A stretch of DNA of 64,000 bases from Streptomyces monashensis (GTDB taxonomy: Bacteria > Actinomycetota > Actinomycetes > Streptomycetales > Streptomycetaceae), in assembly GCF_001866665.1 (NCBI RefSeq), contig NZ_MLYO01000007.1:1-64000 (forward strand). The letters run 5' to 3'. The position numbers and the translations under genes were made by a program. The notes under the pieces were generated by a model. That model ran no database searches and was not told where the DNA came from. It saw only the letters and a program-made list of their open reading frames with translations. Each line of letters starts with the position of its first letter. Within the stretch, counting starts at the first letter, position 1. This document shows positions 9,152-17,037 of this stretch, piece after piece.

Positions 9152-10426
9152 TCAACGAGGCGCTTCGCGCCGCAGCAGTTCTCCGGTGAGCAGGAAGGCG
9201 ACGCTGCGCTCGGTCTCGGTCCAGGCGCGGGTGTCGAGGGCAACCGACTGGAGCAGGGCGCACTCGACCCGGTAGCCGTGCTCGGTCAGGTCGCGGCCGA
9301 CGAGTTCGGCGGCGTCCCGGGTCGCGGCATGGGTGACGATGCGCTGTGGGCGCCGGTCGGCGACCGCGGAGACGACAGCCGCGCCGCCCCCGCCGACGCG
9401 TACGACATCGGGCTCGGGCAGGTTCTCCAGCACGTGCGGGGCGGTACCCCGGACCACCTGGAGCTGCACGCCGCAGCGGCGGGCGGCCGCGTCGGTGCGG
9501 ACGCAGGCCTCCTGGTCCCGGTCGACGGCGATGACGGCGGCTCCGGCGCGCGCGGCCTCGGCGGCGAAGGCACCGGAGCCGCAGCCGATGTCCCAGACGA
9601 GGTCGCCGACCCGGGGCCCGAGCCGGGCGAGTTGGGCGGCGCGCAGCAGTTCCGTCTCGCCCTCGCCGAGACCACCGGCGGGACCGCGACCGGGCTCGCC
9701 ACCGGGGCCGCCCTCGGGCCCGGCGACGTAGAACTCGTCGGGCTGGACCCAGCCGCGCGGGCCGATGCCGGGGTCGCGGCCGGCGATCCAGCCGCCGCCC
9801 TCCCCCGGGACACCTCCCGCGGCGGGCCCGCCGATGACGATGACGACGTTGGGGTCGCGCCAGGTGTGGTCGGCGGCCTTGTCGGAAGTGACGACGCTGA
9901 CCTGCTCGCGTTCGGTGCCGAGTTCCTCGCAGATGACGAAGGTGCGGTGGACGCCGTCGAGCAGCAGGCCGAGTTCGGCGGGGCCGGCGCCGGGCGAGGT
10001 GAGGACCGCGACCTTGGTGTGGGCGCGGCAGACGTTCACCGCGCGGCGCAGGGTGCGCCGGTGGGCGACGACGACCTGGGCGTCGTCCCAGGGCATGCCG
10101 GCGCGTGCGAAGGCGGCGGCGACGGAGGAGACGGCGGGGACGACCTCGACCTCCAGGCCGTACTCCGGCGCGCGCAGGGTGCGCACCACGCCGAAGAAAC
10201 CGGGGTCGCCGTCGGCGAGCACGACGGCGGTGCCGCGGTGCGCGGCGATGCGGCGGGCGGCGAGTGCGACGCTTCCCAGGCGGATGCGTTCGGCGGCGAG
10301 CGGGACCTCGGGCAGGGCCAGATGGTGGGCGGCGCCCGCCACGAGCGTGGCGGCGCCGAGCGCGGCGCGTGCCGTCGCGGTCAGCGGCGAGCCGTCCCAG
10401 CCGATCACCGTCACCCGGTCGGCCAT
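9152..10426 (-). CDS. cobL: precorrin-6Y C5,15-methyltransferase (decarboxylating)
   Basis: A bifunctional CbiE-CbiT fusion of 424 residues in the aerobic cobalamin pathway. It methylates precorrin-6Y at C5 and C15 and removes the C12 acetate carboxyl to give precorrin-8. The N-terminal half (about 1-205) is a tetrapyrrole methylase fold (VTVIGWDGSPL, DGDPGFFG). The C-terminal half is a class I SAM methyltransferase with WDIGCGSGAFAAE near residue 280 and AVDRDQEA following. The two halves are joined by a Gly/Pro-rich linker at about 210-255. No other corrin-ring methylase except cobA is in the window, so the rest of the pathway lies elsewhere. Confidence 0.92.
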   Translation of the reverse strand: MADRVTVIGWDGSPLTATARAALGAATLVAGAAHHLALPEVPLAAERIRLGSVALAARRIAAHRGTAVVLADGDPGFFGVVRTLRAPEYGLEVEVVPAVSSVAAAFARAGMPWDDAQVVVAHRRTLRRAVNVCRAHTKVAVLTSPGAGPAELGLLLDGVHRTFVICEELGTEREQVSVVTSDKAADHTWRDPNVVIVIGGPAAGGVPGEGGGWIAGRDPGIGPRGWVQPDEFYVAGPEGGPGGEPGRGPAGGLGEGETELLRAAQLARLGPRVGDLVWDIGCGSGAFAAEAARAGAAVIAVDRDQEACVRTDAAARRCGVQLQVVRGTAPHVLENLPEPDVVRVGGGGAAVVSAVADRRPQRIVTHAATRDAAELVGRDLTEHGYRVECALLQSVALDTRAWTETERSVAFLLTGELLRREAPR

Positions 10427-10547
10427 GGTCGTCAGTCTCCAGGTTTTCGCAGGTCGTCAGGGGTACGGGCCCATGGTGGGGCTGGTTGAGACTACCCGGT
10501 GGAGCTGTCGGACGCGCGCCGGGGCGAGCCCGCACACCGCCCGGACG

Positions 10548-11186
10548 TCAGTTCCAGTCGGCGTACGTGGCGAATCCGCCGGTGTCGGCGAGCTGCTCGT
10601 CGGCGCCCTCGAGGTCCTCCGGGAGGAGGCTCCAGACGATGTAGTCGCTGCGCACGTCGCTCCAGGTGTCGTCGTCGCCGCGGACGTGGACTATGCAGGC
10701 GTTGCGCAGGACGCCCTCGCTGATGGAGCCGATCTTCTGGGCGACCTGCTGGGCGGCGGTGTTGTCGGCGGCGGTGCGCAGCTCGATGCGCTCGAACTTC
10801 TGGTCGTCGAAGAGCCAGTGCGCGGTGGCGAGCGCGGCCTCGGACGCGTAGCCCTCGCCGCGGGCCCAGGGCGCGATGATGTACGACATCTCGGTGGAGC
10901 GTACCTGCCAGTTGGTCCTGGCGAGCTGGACGATGCCGACCAGGCGCTGGGTGAGGAACTCGGTGACGGCGAGGTCGAGGCCGCGGCCGGCGATGCGTTC
11001 GGCGGGGGCGTAGCGGGTGATCCAGTGGCGGGCCCGGTCCTCGCCGTACGGCTGCGGGACGGCGGTCCAGGCGCCGACCTGCTCGTCGTTCATCATCTCG
11101 GCCAGGGCGGGCGCGTCGTCCACGTCGAGGGGACGCAGCACCAACCGCTCCGTGCTGATGGAGATGTTGGGGAAGGTGCTAGTCAT
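10548..11186 (-). CDS. GNAT-family N-acetyltransferase (RimJ/RimL-like)
   Basis: The start ISTERLVLRPLDVDDAPALAEM is the N-terminal signature of the RimJ/RimL acetyltransferase subfamily. The acetyl-CoA region (ARGEGYASEAALATAHWLF) and the following RIELRTAADNTAAQQVAQKIG complete the GNAT fold, so it probably acetylates a protein N-terminus or a small amine. ATG 11186 is used because it begins right at the conserved domain; upstream in-frame codons extend into non-conserved sequence. It sits between cobL and the methionine transporter with no obvious functional link to either. Confidence 0.85.
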   Translation of the reverse strand: MTSTFPNISISTERLVLRPLDVDDAPALAEMMNDEQVGAWTAVPQPYGEDRARHWITRYAPAERIAGRGLDLAVTEFLTQRLVGIVQLARTNWQVRSTEMSYIIAPWARGEGYASEAALATAHWLFDDQKFERIELRTAADNTAAQQVAQKIGSISEGVLRNACIVHVRGDDDTWSDVRSDYIVWSLLPEDLEGADEQLADTGGFATYADWN

Positions 11187-11280
11187 GCGCCACTCCGTAA
11201 CCTTCGGAAGACTTGAGAGGCCGTCAGGGCCGGGCCCGCTGAACTGCCCAGCATGCAGCATGAAACCACTCGACCGCACG

Positions 11281-11320
11281 ACGGGGTCCACTCCCGCGGT
11301 GCTGCGGGAGCGGACCCCGT
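11281..11320 (-). terminator. hairpin terminator of the metNIQ operon
   Basis: ACGGGGTCCACTCCCGC at 11281-11297 pairs with 11304-11320 (17 positions, one mismatch) around GGTGCT. It lies 27 bp past the metQ stop at 11348. Confidence 0.75.
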
Positions 11321-11347
11321 GCGGGTCGCGGCGGCGCGGACGGACCG

Positions 11348-12184
11348 TCAGCCCTGGGTCACCGGCAGGACGGAGCCCTGGTACTTGTCCTCGATGAACT
11401 TCCTGACCTCGGGCGAGACGAGGAGCTTGGCGAGCTTCTTGACGCGCGGGTCGTTCTCGTTGCCCTTCTTCACGGCGAGGAAGTTGGCGTACGGGTTGTT
11501 CTTCGTCGACTCCAGCAGGATCGCGTCCTTGGCGGGCTTGAGACCGGCGGAGATGGCGTAGTTGCCGTTCACCACGGCGGCGTCGACGTCGTCCAGGGAG
11601 CGCGGGGTCTGGGCCGCCTCGACCTCCTTGAACTGGAGGTGCTTGGGGTTCTTGGCGATGTCCTGGGGGGTGGCCTCGTCGCCGGTGCCGGACTTGAGGG
11701 TGATGAGCCCGTTGTCGGCGAGCAGCTTGAGGGCGCGGCCCTCGTTGACGGCGTCGTTCGGGACGGCGACGGTCGCACCGCTCTTCAGCGCGTCGGCCTT
11801 CTTGACCTTGTGGGAGTACAGGCCGAGCGGCTCCAGGTGCACCGTGACGACGGGCACGATGTGGGTGCCGCGCTTCTTGTTGAAGTCGTCCAGGTACGGC
11901 TGGTTCTGGAAGTAGTTGGCGTCCACCGAGCCGTCCTCGGTCGCCGTGTTCGGCGCGATGTAGTCGGTGAACTCCTTGACCTCCAGGTCGAGGCCCGCCT
12001 TCTTCGCCAGGTTCTTCTTGACGAAGTCGAGGATCTCGGCGTGCGGGGTCGGGCTGGCGGCGACGACCAGCGGGCCGCTGTAGTCGTGGGAGCCGGAGGA
12101 GTTGCCGGAGCCGCAGGCGGAGAGTCCGAAGGTGAGGGCTCCGGCGGCGAGGACGGCGGTGGTGAGCTTGGCGGTGTTACGCAC
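11348..12184 (-). CDS. metQ: methionine ABC transporter substrate-binding lipoprotein
   Basis: A NlpA/MetQ family lipoprotein that binds methionine outside the membrane for MetNI. The signal peptide ends in the lipobox LSAC with Cys24 as the lipidated residue. The mature protein has the family pattern PHAEILDFVKKNL, YFQNQPYLDDFNK, VAVPNDAVNEGRALKLL and AAVVNGNYAISAGL. The start is GTG 12184 with AAGGAAAGG upstream. It is the last gene of metN-metI-metQ, 66 bp after metI, and is followed by a hairpin terminator. Confidence 0.94.
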   Translation of the reverse strand: MRNTAKLTTAVLAAGALTFGLSACGSGNSSGSHDYSGPLVVAASPTPHAEILDFVKKNLAKKAGLDLEVKEFTDYIAPNTATEDGSVDANYFQNQPYLDDFNKKRGTHIVPVVTVHLEPLGLYSHKVKKADALKSGATVAVPNDAVNEGRALKLLADNGLITLKSGTGDEATPQDIAKNPKHLQFKEVEAAQTPRSLDDVDAAVVNGNYAISAGLKPAKDAILLESTKNNPYANFLAVKKGNENDPRVKKLAKLLVSPEVRKFIEDKYQGSVLPVTQG

Positions 12185-12250
12185 GAAAAGTGCCTTTCCT
12201 TATGGGTGGTGCGACCCCGTGTACGGGTGAACGGGGGGACTGAGGGGGTG

Positions 12251-12988
12251 TCAGGCGGCCTTGCTGACGTCGGCCGCGGCCGACTCCTTCGCCTTCAGCA
12301 GGCGGAGCCTCGGCGCGGGGCCGGAGCGGGCGCCGCGGCTGTGCAGGGAACGGGCCGCGAAGTCGCCCGCGAACTGGATGAGGGAGATGGCGACGGCGAG
12401 GATCGCGACGGTGATCCACATCATCTGGGTCTCGAAGCGCTGGTAGCCGTAGCGGACGGCGAGGTCGCCGAGCCCGCCGCCGCCGACGGTGCCGGCCATG
12501 GCGGAGTAGCCGATGAGGGCGATGATCGTGGTGGTGGTGCTGGCGATCAGCGACGGCAGGGCCTCGGGGACGAGGACCTTGCGGACGATCGTCCAGGTGC
12601 TGCCGCCCATGGACTGCACGGCCTCGACGAGTCCGTTGTCCACCTCGCGGACAGCCGTCTCGACCAGGCGCGCGAAGAAGGGGATGCCGCCGATGGCGAG
12701 CGGCACGATCGCGGCGGTCGTCCCGATCGTCGTCCCGGTGACCCAGCGCGTGAAGGTCATCAGCGCGACCATCAGGATGATGAACGGCATCGACCGGCCG
12801 ACGTTCACGATCTGGCCGATCACCTTGTTGACGACGACGTTCTGCACCAGACCGCCCCGGTCCGTGAGGACGAGGAGGACGCCGAGCGGCAGGCCCACGG
12901 CGACGGCTATCAGGGTGGACCAGACCACCATCGTGAGCGTGTCGGTACAGGCCTGCGACAGCAGCGGCTGCATCTCGGACCAGGTCAC
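12251..12988 (-). CDS. metI: methionine ABC transporter permease
   Basis: A MetI permease with about five transmembrane helices and the EAA-type loop that contacts the ATPase, visible as EAVQSMGGSTWTIVRKVLVPEALPSL near residues 120-150. The start is GTG at 12988, read inside AAGTGACC where the metN stop TGA overlaps it, so the two genes are translationally coupled. The C-terminal 30 residues are basic and less conserved. It works with MetN and MetQ in ATP-driven methionine uptake. Confidence 0.93.
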   Translation of the reverse strand: MTWSEMQPLLSQACTDTLTMVVWSTLIAVAVGLPLGVLLVLTDRGGLVQNVVVNKVIGQIVNVGRSMPFIILMVALMTFTRWVTGTTIGTTAAIVPLAIGGIPFFARLVETAVREVDNGLVEAVQSMGGSTWTIVRKVLVPEALPSLIASTTTTIIALIGYSAMAGTVGGGGLGDLAVRYGYQRFETQMMWITVAILAVAISLIQFAGDFAARSLHSRGARSGPAPRLRLLKAKESAAADVSKAA

Positions 12989-14034
12989 TTGGCACCTTCC
13001 TTCACCAGCACGGACTCCGGGCCCCGGCCCTCGTCGCCGACGACGTCGATCTGCAGGCCCCGCTCGCGCAGGAAGCCGATCGGAACCACGTTGTCCTCGT
13101 AGCGGCCGGGCAGTTCGATGCGCATGCGGCCGATCTGGAGGCCGCCGACGGTGTCGATGGCGGCGCCGAGGATCGAGATGTCGACGTTGTAGGTGCGCGC
13201 CAGCTGGGAGATGACCGGCTGGGTGGCGGCCTCGCCGTGGAAGGTGACGTCGAGGACGGTGCGGTCGTCGCCCGTGCGCTCGCCGCTCACCGGGAACAGC
13301 GCGGCGGCCAGTTCGGAGCCCGGGGTGGCCAGCAGTTCGCTGACCGTGCCGTGTTCCACGATCCGGCCCCGCTCCATGAGGGCGGCGGAGTCGCAGATGG
13401 ACTTCACGACGTCCATCTCGTGGGTGATGAGCAGGACGGTCAGGCCGAGCTGGCGGTTGAGGTCGCGCAGCAGCTGGAGGATGGAGCGGGTGGTCTCCGG
13501 GTCGAGGGCGCTGGTGGCCTCGTCGGAGAGCAGCACCTTGGGGTCGCCGGCCAGGGCGCGGGCGATGCCGACGCGCTGCTTCTGGCCGCCGGAGAGCTGG
13601 GCGGGGAAGGCCTTGGCCTTGTCGGCGAGGCCGACCAGGTCGAGGAGTTCGAGCGCCCTGCGGGAGCGCTCCTTGCCGGAGGTGCCGAGGATCTCCAGCG
13701 GCAGCTCGACGTTGTCCTGCACGGTGCGTGTGGACAGCAGGTTGAAGTGCTGGAAGACCATGCCGACACGGCTGCGCGCCTGGCGCAGTTCCCGGCCGGC
13801 GCGCGGGCCGCGGCCGGCCAGGGCGGTGAGGTCCTGTCCGGCGACGGTCACGGTGCCGGAGGTGGGGCGCTCCAGCAGGTTGACGCAGCGGATGAGGGAG
13901 GACTTGCCGGCGCCTGACTGGCCGATGACGCCGTAGACCTCGCCTTCGCGGACGTGGAGATCGACGCCGTCGAGGGCGGTGACCTCTCGGCCGCGGGAGC
14001 GGTAGACCTTGGTCAGGCCCGAGGTGGTGATCAC
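12985..14034 (-). CDS. metN: methionine ABC transporter ATP-binding protein
   Basis: The ATPase of the methionine importer. It shows Walker A GQSGAGKSS, the Q-loop VFQHFNLL, signature LSGGQKQR, Walker B KVLLSDEATSALD and the switch ITHEMDVV. The C-terminal about 95 residues form the NIL (ACT-like) domain that binds methionine and inhibits transport. The GTG start at 14034 (protein begins V/M-ITTSGLTKVY) aligns with the usual MetN N-terminus; an in-frame ATG at 14103 would add 23 non-conserved residues without a ribosome site. It is the first gene of the operon, preceded by a Cys/Met-rich leader ORF. Confidence 0.93.
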   Translation of the reverse strand: MITTSGLTKVYRSRGREVTALDGVDLHVREGEVYGVIGQSGAGKSSLIRCVNLLERPTSGTVTVAGQDLTALAGRGPRAGRELRQARSRVGMVFQHFNLLSTRTVQDNVELPLEILGTSGKERSRRALELLDLVGLADKAKAFPAQLSGGQKQRVGIARALAGDPKVLLSDEATSALDPETTRSILQLLRDLNRQLGLTVLLITHEMDVVKSICDSAALMERGRIVEHGTVSELLATPGSELAAALFPVSGERTGDDRTVLDVTFHGEAATQPVISQLARTYNVDISILGAAIDTVGGLQIGRMRIELPGRYEDNVVPIGFLRERGLQIDVVGDEGRGPESVLVKEGAK

Positions 14035-14196
14035 AGGATTTCCGTCACTGTCGAGTGCGCGGGCGTGGGTGTGCCCGGGCACGGGTGCATGCGGTTTCGG
14101 CATGGCGGGTGGTCGTGCGTCTCGTACGGCCTACGGCGCACGGACATGCCACGGCTCTCGCTTCGGGGCGCGAGGCTCAGCTGATGCGGGGGCCCT

Positions 14197-14253
14197 CTAG
14201 AAGGCGCACATTCGACACATCAGGCGACACATACAACGAGCACCGGGCGTCAT
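14197..14253 (-). CDS. 18-aa Cys/Met-rich leader peptide upstream of metNIQ
   Basis: The minus-strand ORF reads MTPGARCMCRLMCRMCAF then TAG, with GAGGCG six bases before the ATG. Eight of 18 residues are Cys or Met (counting the start), clustered as C-M-C-R-L-M-C-R-M-C. Such residue-enriched upstream ORFs act as ribosome-mediated attenuators of amino-acid genes. Here the peptide precedes a methionine importer, so stalling at Met or Cys codons would report sulfur amino-acid shortage. A small hairpin (CTCGC with GCGAG) lies between it and metN. A longer in-frame ATG further upstream (near 14295) exists but lacks a ribosome site. Function is inferred. Confidence 0.6.
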   Translation of the reverse strand: MTPGARCMCRLMCRMCAF

Positions 14254-14378
14254 GGTCGCCTCGGTCGCAAGGGTGCGGCAGCTCGTCGTGGTCATGCGGC
14301 AAGTAAAGCAGACGGTCACTCCTGACCGGTCGCCGCTGTCCGCATAGTGGACAGCGGCGGACAGTGCGGGACCGGGCC

Positions 14379-15029
14379 TCAGTCGCGGACGGAGATCTCC
14401 AGGCCCGCGTCGGTGACCAGTGCGGACAAGGCCGACAGGTCGCGCACGACGAGGTCGGCGGCCAGCTCTTCGGCCCGGTGGGTTGTGGCCAACGCCACGG
14501 TGGTCATCCCGGCGGCGCGGCCCGCCTGGAGCCCGGCCGGGGCGTCCTCGAAGACGACGCAGCGGGCGGGGTCGACGCCCAGCTGCCGGGCGGCGAGGAG
14601 GTAGGGCTCGGGGTCGGGCTTGCCCCGCGTGATGTCGTCGGCGGCGATCAGCGTCTTGGGCAGGATGCCGACGGCGTCGAGCCGGGCCTCGGCCAGCCGC
14701 CGGGTGGCCGAGGTGACGACGGCCCAGCGCTCGGCGGGCAGACCCGCCAGAAACTCGCTCGTGCCGGGCAGCAGCCGGACGCCTCCGTTCGGCACGTCCT
14801 CGACCTCCAACTGCTCGACCCTGGCGACCGCTTCGGGCACGACGTGGGCGGGCAGCAGGTCGGCGACTATCTCGGCGGCGGGCCGCCCGTGCAGCTCCAC
14901 GCGCCCGAAGTCCTCGGCCGTGATCCCGTACTCCCGGGCCCACCGGGCCCAGCAGCGCTCGACGGAGTCGAGGGAGGAGACGAGGGTGCCGTCGTTGTCG
15001 AAGAGGAGGGCCTGTGCGTGGATCGTCAT
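14379..15029 (-). CDS. HAD-superfamily phosphatase
   Basis: A 216-residue HAD hydrolase, subfamily IA, close to sugar-phosphate phosphatases. Motif I is FDNDGTLVSS with Asn in place of the usual first variable position (DxDGT becomes DNDGT, which keeps both catalytic Asp residues). Motif II is VVTSATRRL, the motif III lysine sits in TRGKPDPEPYLLAA, and motif IV is VFEDAPAGLQAG. The cap domain lies at about 20-85. The substrate is likely a small phosphosugar but is not determinable here. It is divergent from the small membrane genes to its right. Confidence 0.87.
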   Translation of the reverse strand: MTIHAQALLFDNDGTLVSSLDSVERCWARWAREYGITAEDFGRVELHGRPAAEIVADLLPAHVVPEAVARVEQLEVEDVPNGGVRLLPGTSEFLAGLPAERWAVVTSATRRLAEARLDAVGILPKTLIAADDITRGKPDPEPYLLAARQLGVDPARCVVFEDAPAGLQAGRAAGMTTVALATTHRAEELAADLVVRDLSALSALVTDAGLEISVRD

Positions 15030-15098
15030 GGTCTAGACCCTACGGCGTACGGCGGGGTCGGCGGCCGGCGCCCGTTTCGGCCGTAATAAGGTCTCCGC

Positions 15099-15458
15099 AT
15101 GCTCAATGCCCTGACGCTGGTGACCGGGATCGCCGCGCTGCTGCTCGCCGCGTGGTGCGGCTGGGCCGCGTACCGCGACCAGCCGACCAAGGACTGGCAC
15201 TTCATCGGCATGGCCGTGGTGTCGGTCCTGGCCGTGCTCCAGCTGGTGATCGGGATCGTGCAGCTGGTGCGGGGCGAGAAGCCGGAACAGGGTACGACGA
15301 TCTTCGTGGCGTATCTGCTGGGAGCGTTCGCCTGTGTGCCGGCGGCGGGGATGATGTCGCTGGCCGAGCGGACCCGGTGGGGCTCGGTGACGGCGGCCGC
15401 CGGCGGTGTGGTGCTGGCCGTGCTGGAGGTGCGGCTCTATGACATCTGGGGAGGCTGA
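15099..15458 (+). CDS. 119-aa four-helix membrane protein
   Basis: Unrecognised integral membrane protein. Hydrophobic segments lie at about residues 5-24, 36-56, 68-86 and 93-112. A polar loop near 57-67 holds GEKPEQG. It is followed two bases later by another four-helix protein in a different frame, suggesting a two-subunit membrane complex. No catalytic motif is visible. Confidence 0.65.
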   Translation: MLNALTLVTGIAALLLAAWCGWAAYRDQPTKDWHFIGMAVVSVLAVLQLVIGIVQLVRGEKPEQGTTIFVAYLLGAFACVPAAGMMSLAERTRWGSVTAAAGGVVLAVLEVRLYDIWGG

Positions 15459-15459
15459 C

Positions 15460-15879
15460 GTGACGGCGGTGCAGGAGAAGCCGGCCCGGCTGATCAGCGG
15501 GCCGGGCATGCTGCTCGTCTGGTTCTACGGCGTGATGGTCGTCGGCGCGGTGTCGCGTTCGGTGTTCCAGATCGCGACGGACTTCCAGCGGGCGCCGCTG
15601 GCCTACTCCCTGTCGGCCGTGGCGGGAGTCGTGTACGGGTTCATCACGTACTCACTCGTCCGGGGCGGGGAGACCGCCCGCAAGGCGGCGCTGGTGTGCT
15701 GCGCCGCCGAACTCGCGGGTGTGCTCCTGGTCGGCACGTGGACCGTGGTCGACAGCTCGGCCTTCCCGGACGCGACCGTCTGGTCCGACTTCGGGATGGG
15801 GTACGTCTTCATTCCCGTGCTGCTGCCGATCTCCGCGATGTACTGGCTGCGGAAGTCGCGGAGCACCGTCACGCCGTAG
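15460..15879 (+). CDS. 139-aa four-helix membrane protein
   Basis: The start is GTG 15460, just after the upstream stop, with GGGGAGG six bases before it; an ATG at 15439 would overlap the upstream gene and is less likely. Four hydrophobic segments are at about residues 18-37, 50-70, 80-98 and 110-128, with a conserved-looking DFGMGYVFIPVLLPI stretch in the last. No known family was recognised. The 3' end overlaps the end of the convergent GNAT gene by 11 bp. Confidence 0.65.
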   Translation: MTAVQEKPARLISGPGMLLVWFYGVMVVGAVSRSVFQIATDFQRAPLAYSLSAVAGVVYGFITYSLVRGGETARKAALVCCAAELAGVLLVGTWTVVDSSAFPDATVWSDFGMGYVFIPVLLPISAMYWLRKSRSTVTP

Positions 15880-16366
15880 CGGCGTACGCCCCCGCCTGCT
15901 TCTCGAGAATGAGCAGCTCGACGCCGTCCGCGCCCTTGGAGCGGCCGACCGTCTCGTAGCCGGAGCGGCGGTAGAGACGGAGGTTGCCCTCGCTGCGGTG
16001 GCCCGTGAAGAGACGGAAGCGGGTGGCGCCCCGCTCCTCCACCAGCGCTGCCTCGGCCGAGCGCAGCAGCCGCGCGCCGATGCCGTGTCCCTGCAGGCGG
16101 GGGTGGACGCAGAGCTTGGCGATGGCGGCCGAGCCGTCCTCGGTGACCTTGCCGCGCACGGAGCCGACCACCTCGTCACCGAGCCGGGCGACGAAGACGC
16201 AGTCGGAGGCGACTTCCGCCCGGACCGAGTCCAGGGTTTGGACGAGCGGGTCGATGCGGTAATTGCCGTACAGCGCCGCCTCGCTCTGGAAGCACAGGTA
16301 CTGGAGCCTGAAGATCTGCTCCGCATCCTGCTCGGTCGCCACCGAGATGGTCACGCTCATGCCCAT
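15869..16366 (-). CDS. GNAT-family N-acetyltransferase
   Basis: A single GNAT domain of about 165 residues. The acetyl-CoA pyrophosphate loop is visible as LQGHGIGARLLRSAE near residue 100, preceded by the beta-strand AIAKLCVHP, and followed by FTGHRSEGNLRLYRRSGY. ATG 16366 has GGAGG nine bases upstream. The substrate is unknown. It may be co-transcribed from the sigma-like gene just upstream (44-bp gap). Confidence 0.83.
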   Translation of the reverse strand: MGMSVTISVATEQDAEQIFRLQYLCFQSEAALYGNYRIDPLVQTLDSVRAEVASDCVFVARLGDEVVGSVRGKVTEDGSAAIAKLCVHPRLQGHGIGARLLRSAEAALVEERGATRFRLFTGHRSEGNLRLYRRSGYETVGRSKGADGVELLILEKQAGAYAATA

Positions 16367-16410
16367 GTGCGCACGCCTCCCGCTCACCTGATCACCTGTC
16401 GTTCCCACTC

Positions 16411-16917
16411 CTATCCCCGCGCTTCGCGCGCCGCAACCTCCGGTGCGAGCAAACGCCGTAGACATCCCAGACATCTGGAGCGTTCCGGGCCAAGGCTGCC
16501 CTGTGAGATACCCAACTCCCCCGCGATCTCCCGGTATGTCAGGTCCTGCGGGGAGAGCAGGGCCTCGATCAGCCGGGGGCAGCGGCCGGGCAGCCGGCGG
16601 ACCGCCTCGCGCAGGGCACGGTGCCGGGCGGCGGTGACGGCGAGCTGCTCGGGACCGGGGCGGGTGTCGTCGGCCGGCTCGATGCCGTAGGGGTGTTCGC
16701 GCCGGGTGGTACGGCGGCTGCGCCGGGCCTCGGCGCGGACGGCCTTGCGCAGCCAGCCCTCGGGGTCCGGCGGCGGCCCGTCGCGCTCCAGCCGCTCCAG
16801 CAGCCGGAGCCAGACGGCCTGCTCCAGGTCGCCCGGCTCGCTCCCGGCGGCATATGCCTCGGCCGAGGCCTCGGCGGTGAGCAGCGGGCTCAGGGTGGCT
16901 ACGAGGTCGTACGTCAT
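16411..16917 (-). CDS. ECF-like RNA polymerase sigma factor
   Basis: A 168-residue protein with the sigma-70 region 2-like segment LEQAVWLRLLERLERDG...GWLRKAVRAEARR at about 30-70. Its region 4 helix-turn-helix is LTYREIAGELGISQGSLGPERSRCLGCLRRLL near 125-160. Both parts needed to bind core polymerase and a -35 element are therefore present in short form. It lacks an adjacent anti-sigma gene. An unusual GSLGPERSRCLGCLRRL turn replaces the more common GTVKSR recognition helix. No strong ribosome site precedes ATG 16917. Confidence 0.72.
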   Translation of the reverse strand: MTYDLVATLSPLLTAEASAEAYAAGSEPGDLEQAVWLRLLERLERDGPPPDPEGWLRKAVRAEARRSRRTTRREHPYGIEPADDTRPGPEQLAVTAARHRALREAVRRLPGRCPRLIEALLSPQDLTYREIAGELGISQGSLGPERSRCLGCLRRLLAPEVAAREARG

Positions 16918-17037
16918 ATGCGGAACGACGCGTCGCCCCGGGAGCAGGTTTCCGGGGCGGCGCGGAGTCAGCCCGAACGGGGTGCGGCGGGCCGAACGGT
17001 TGACGGGGACTCAGGCGACTCCCGGCCGGCGCTCGGC

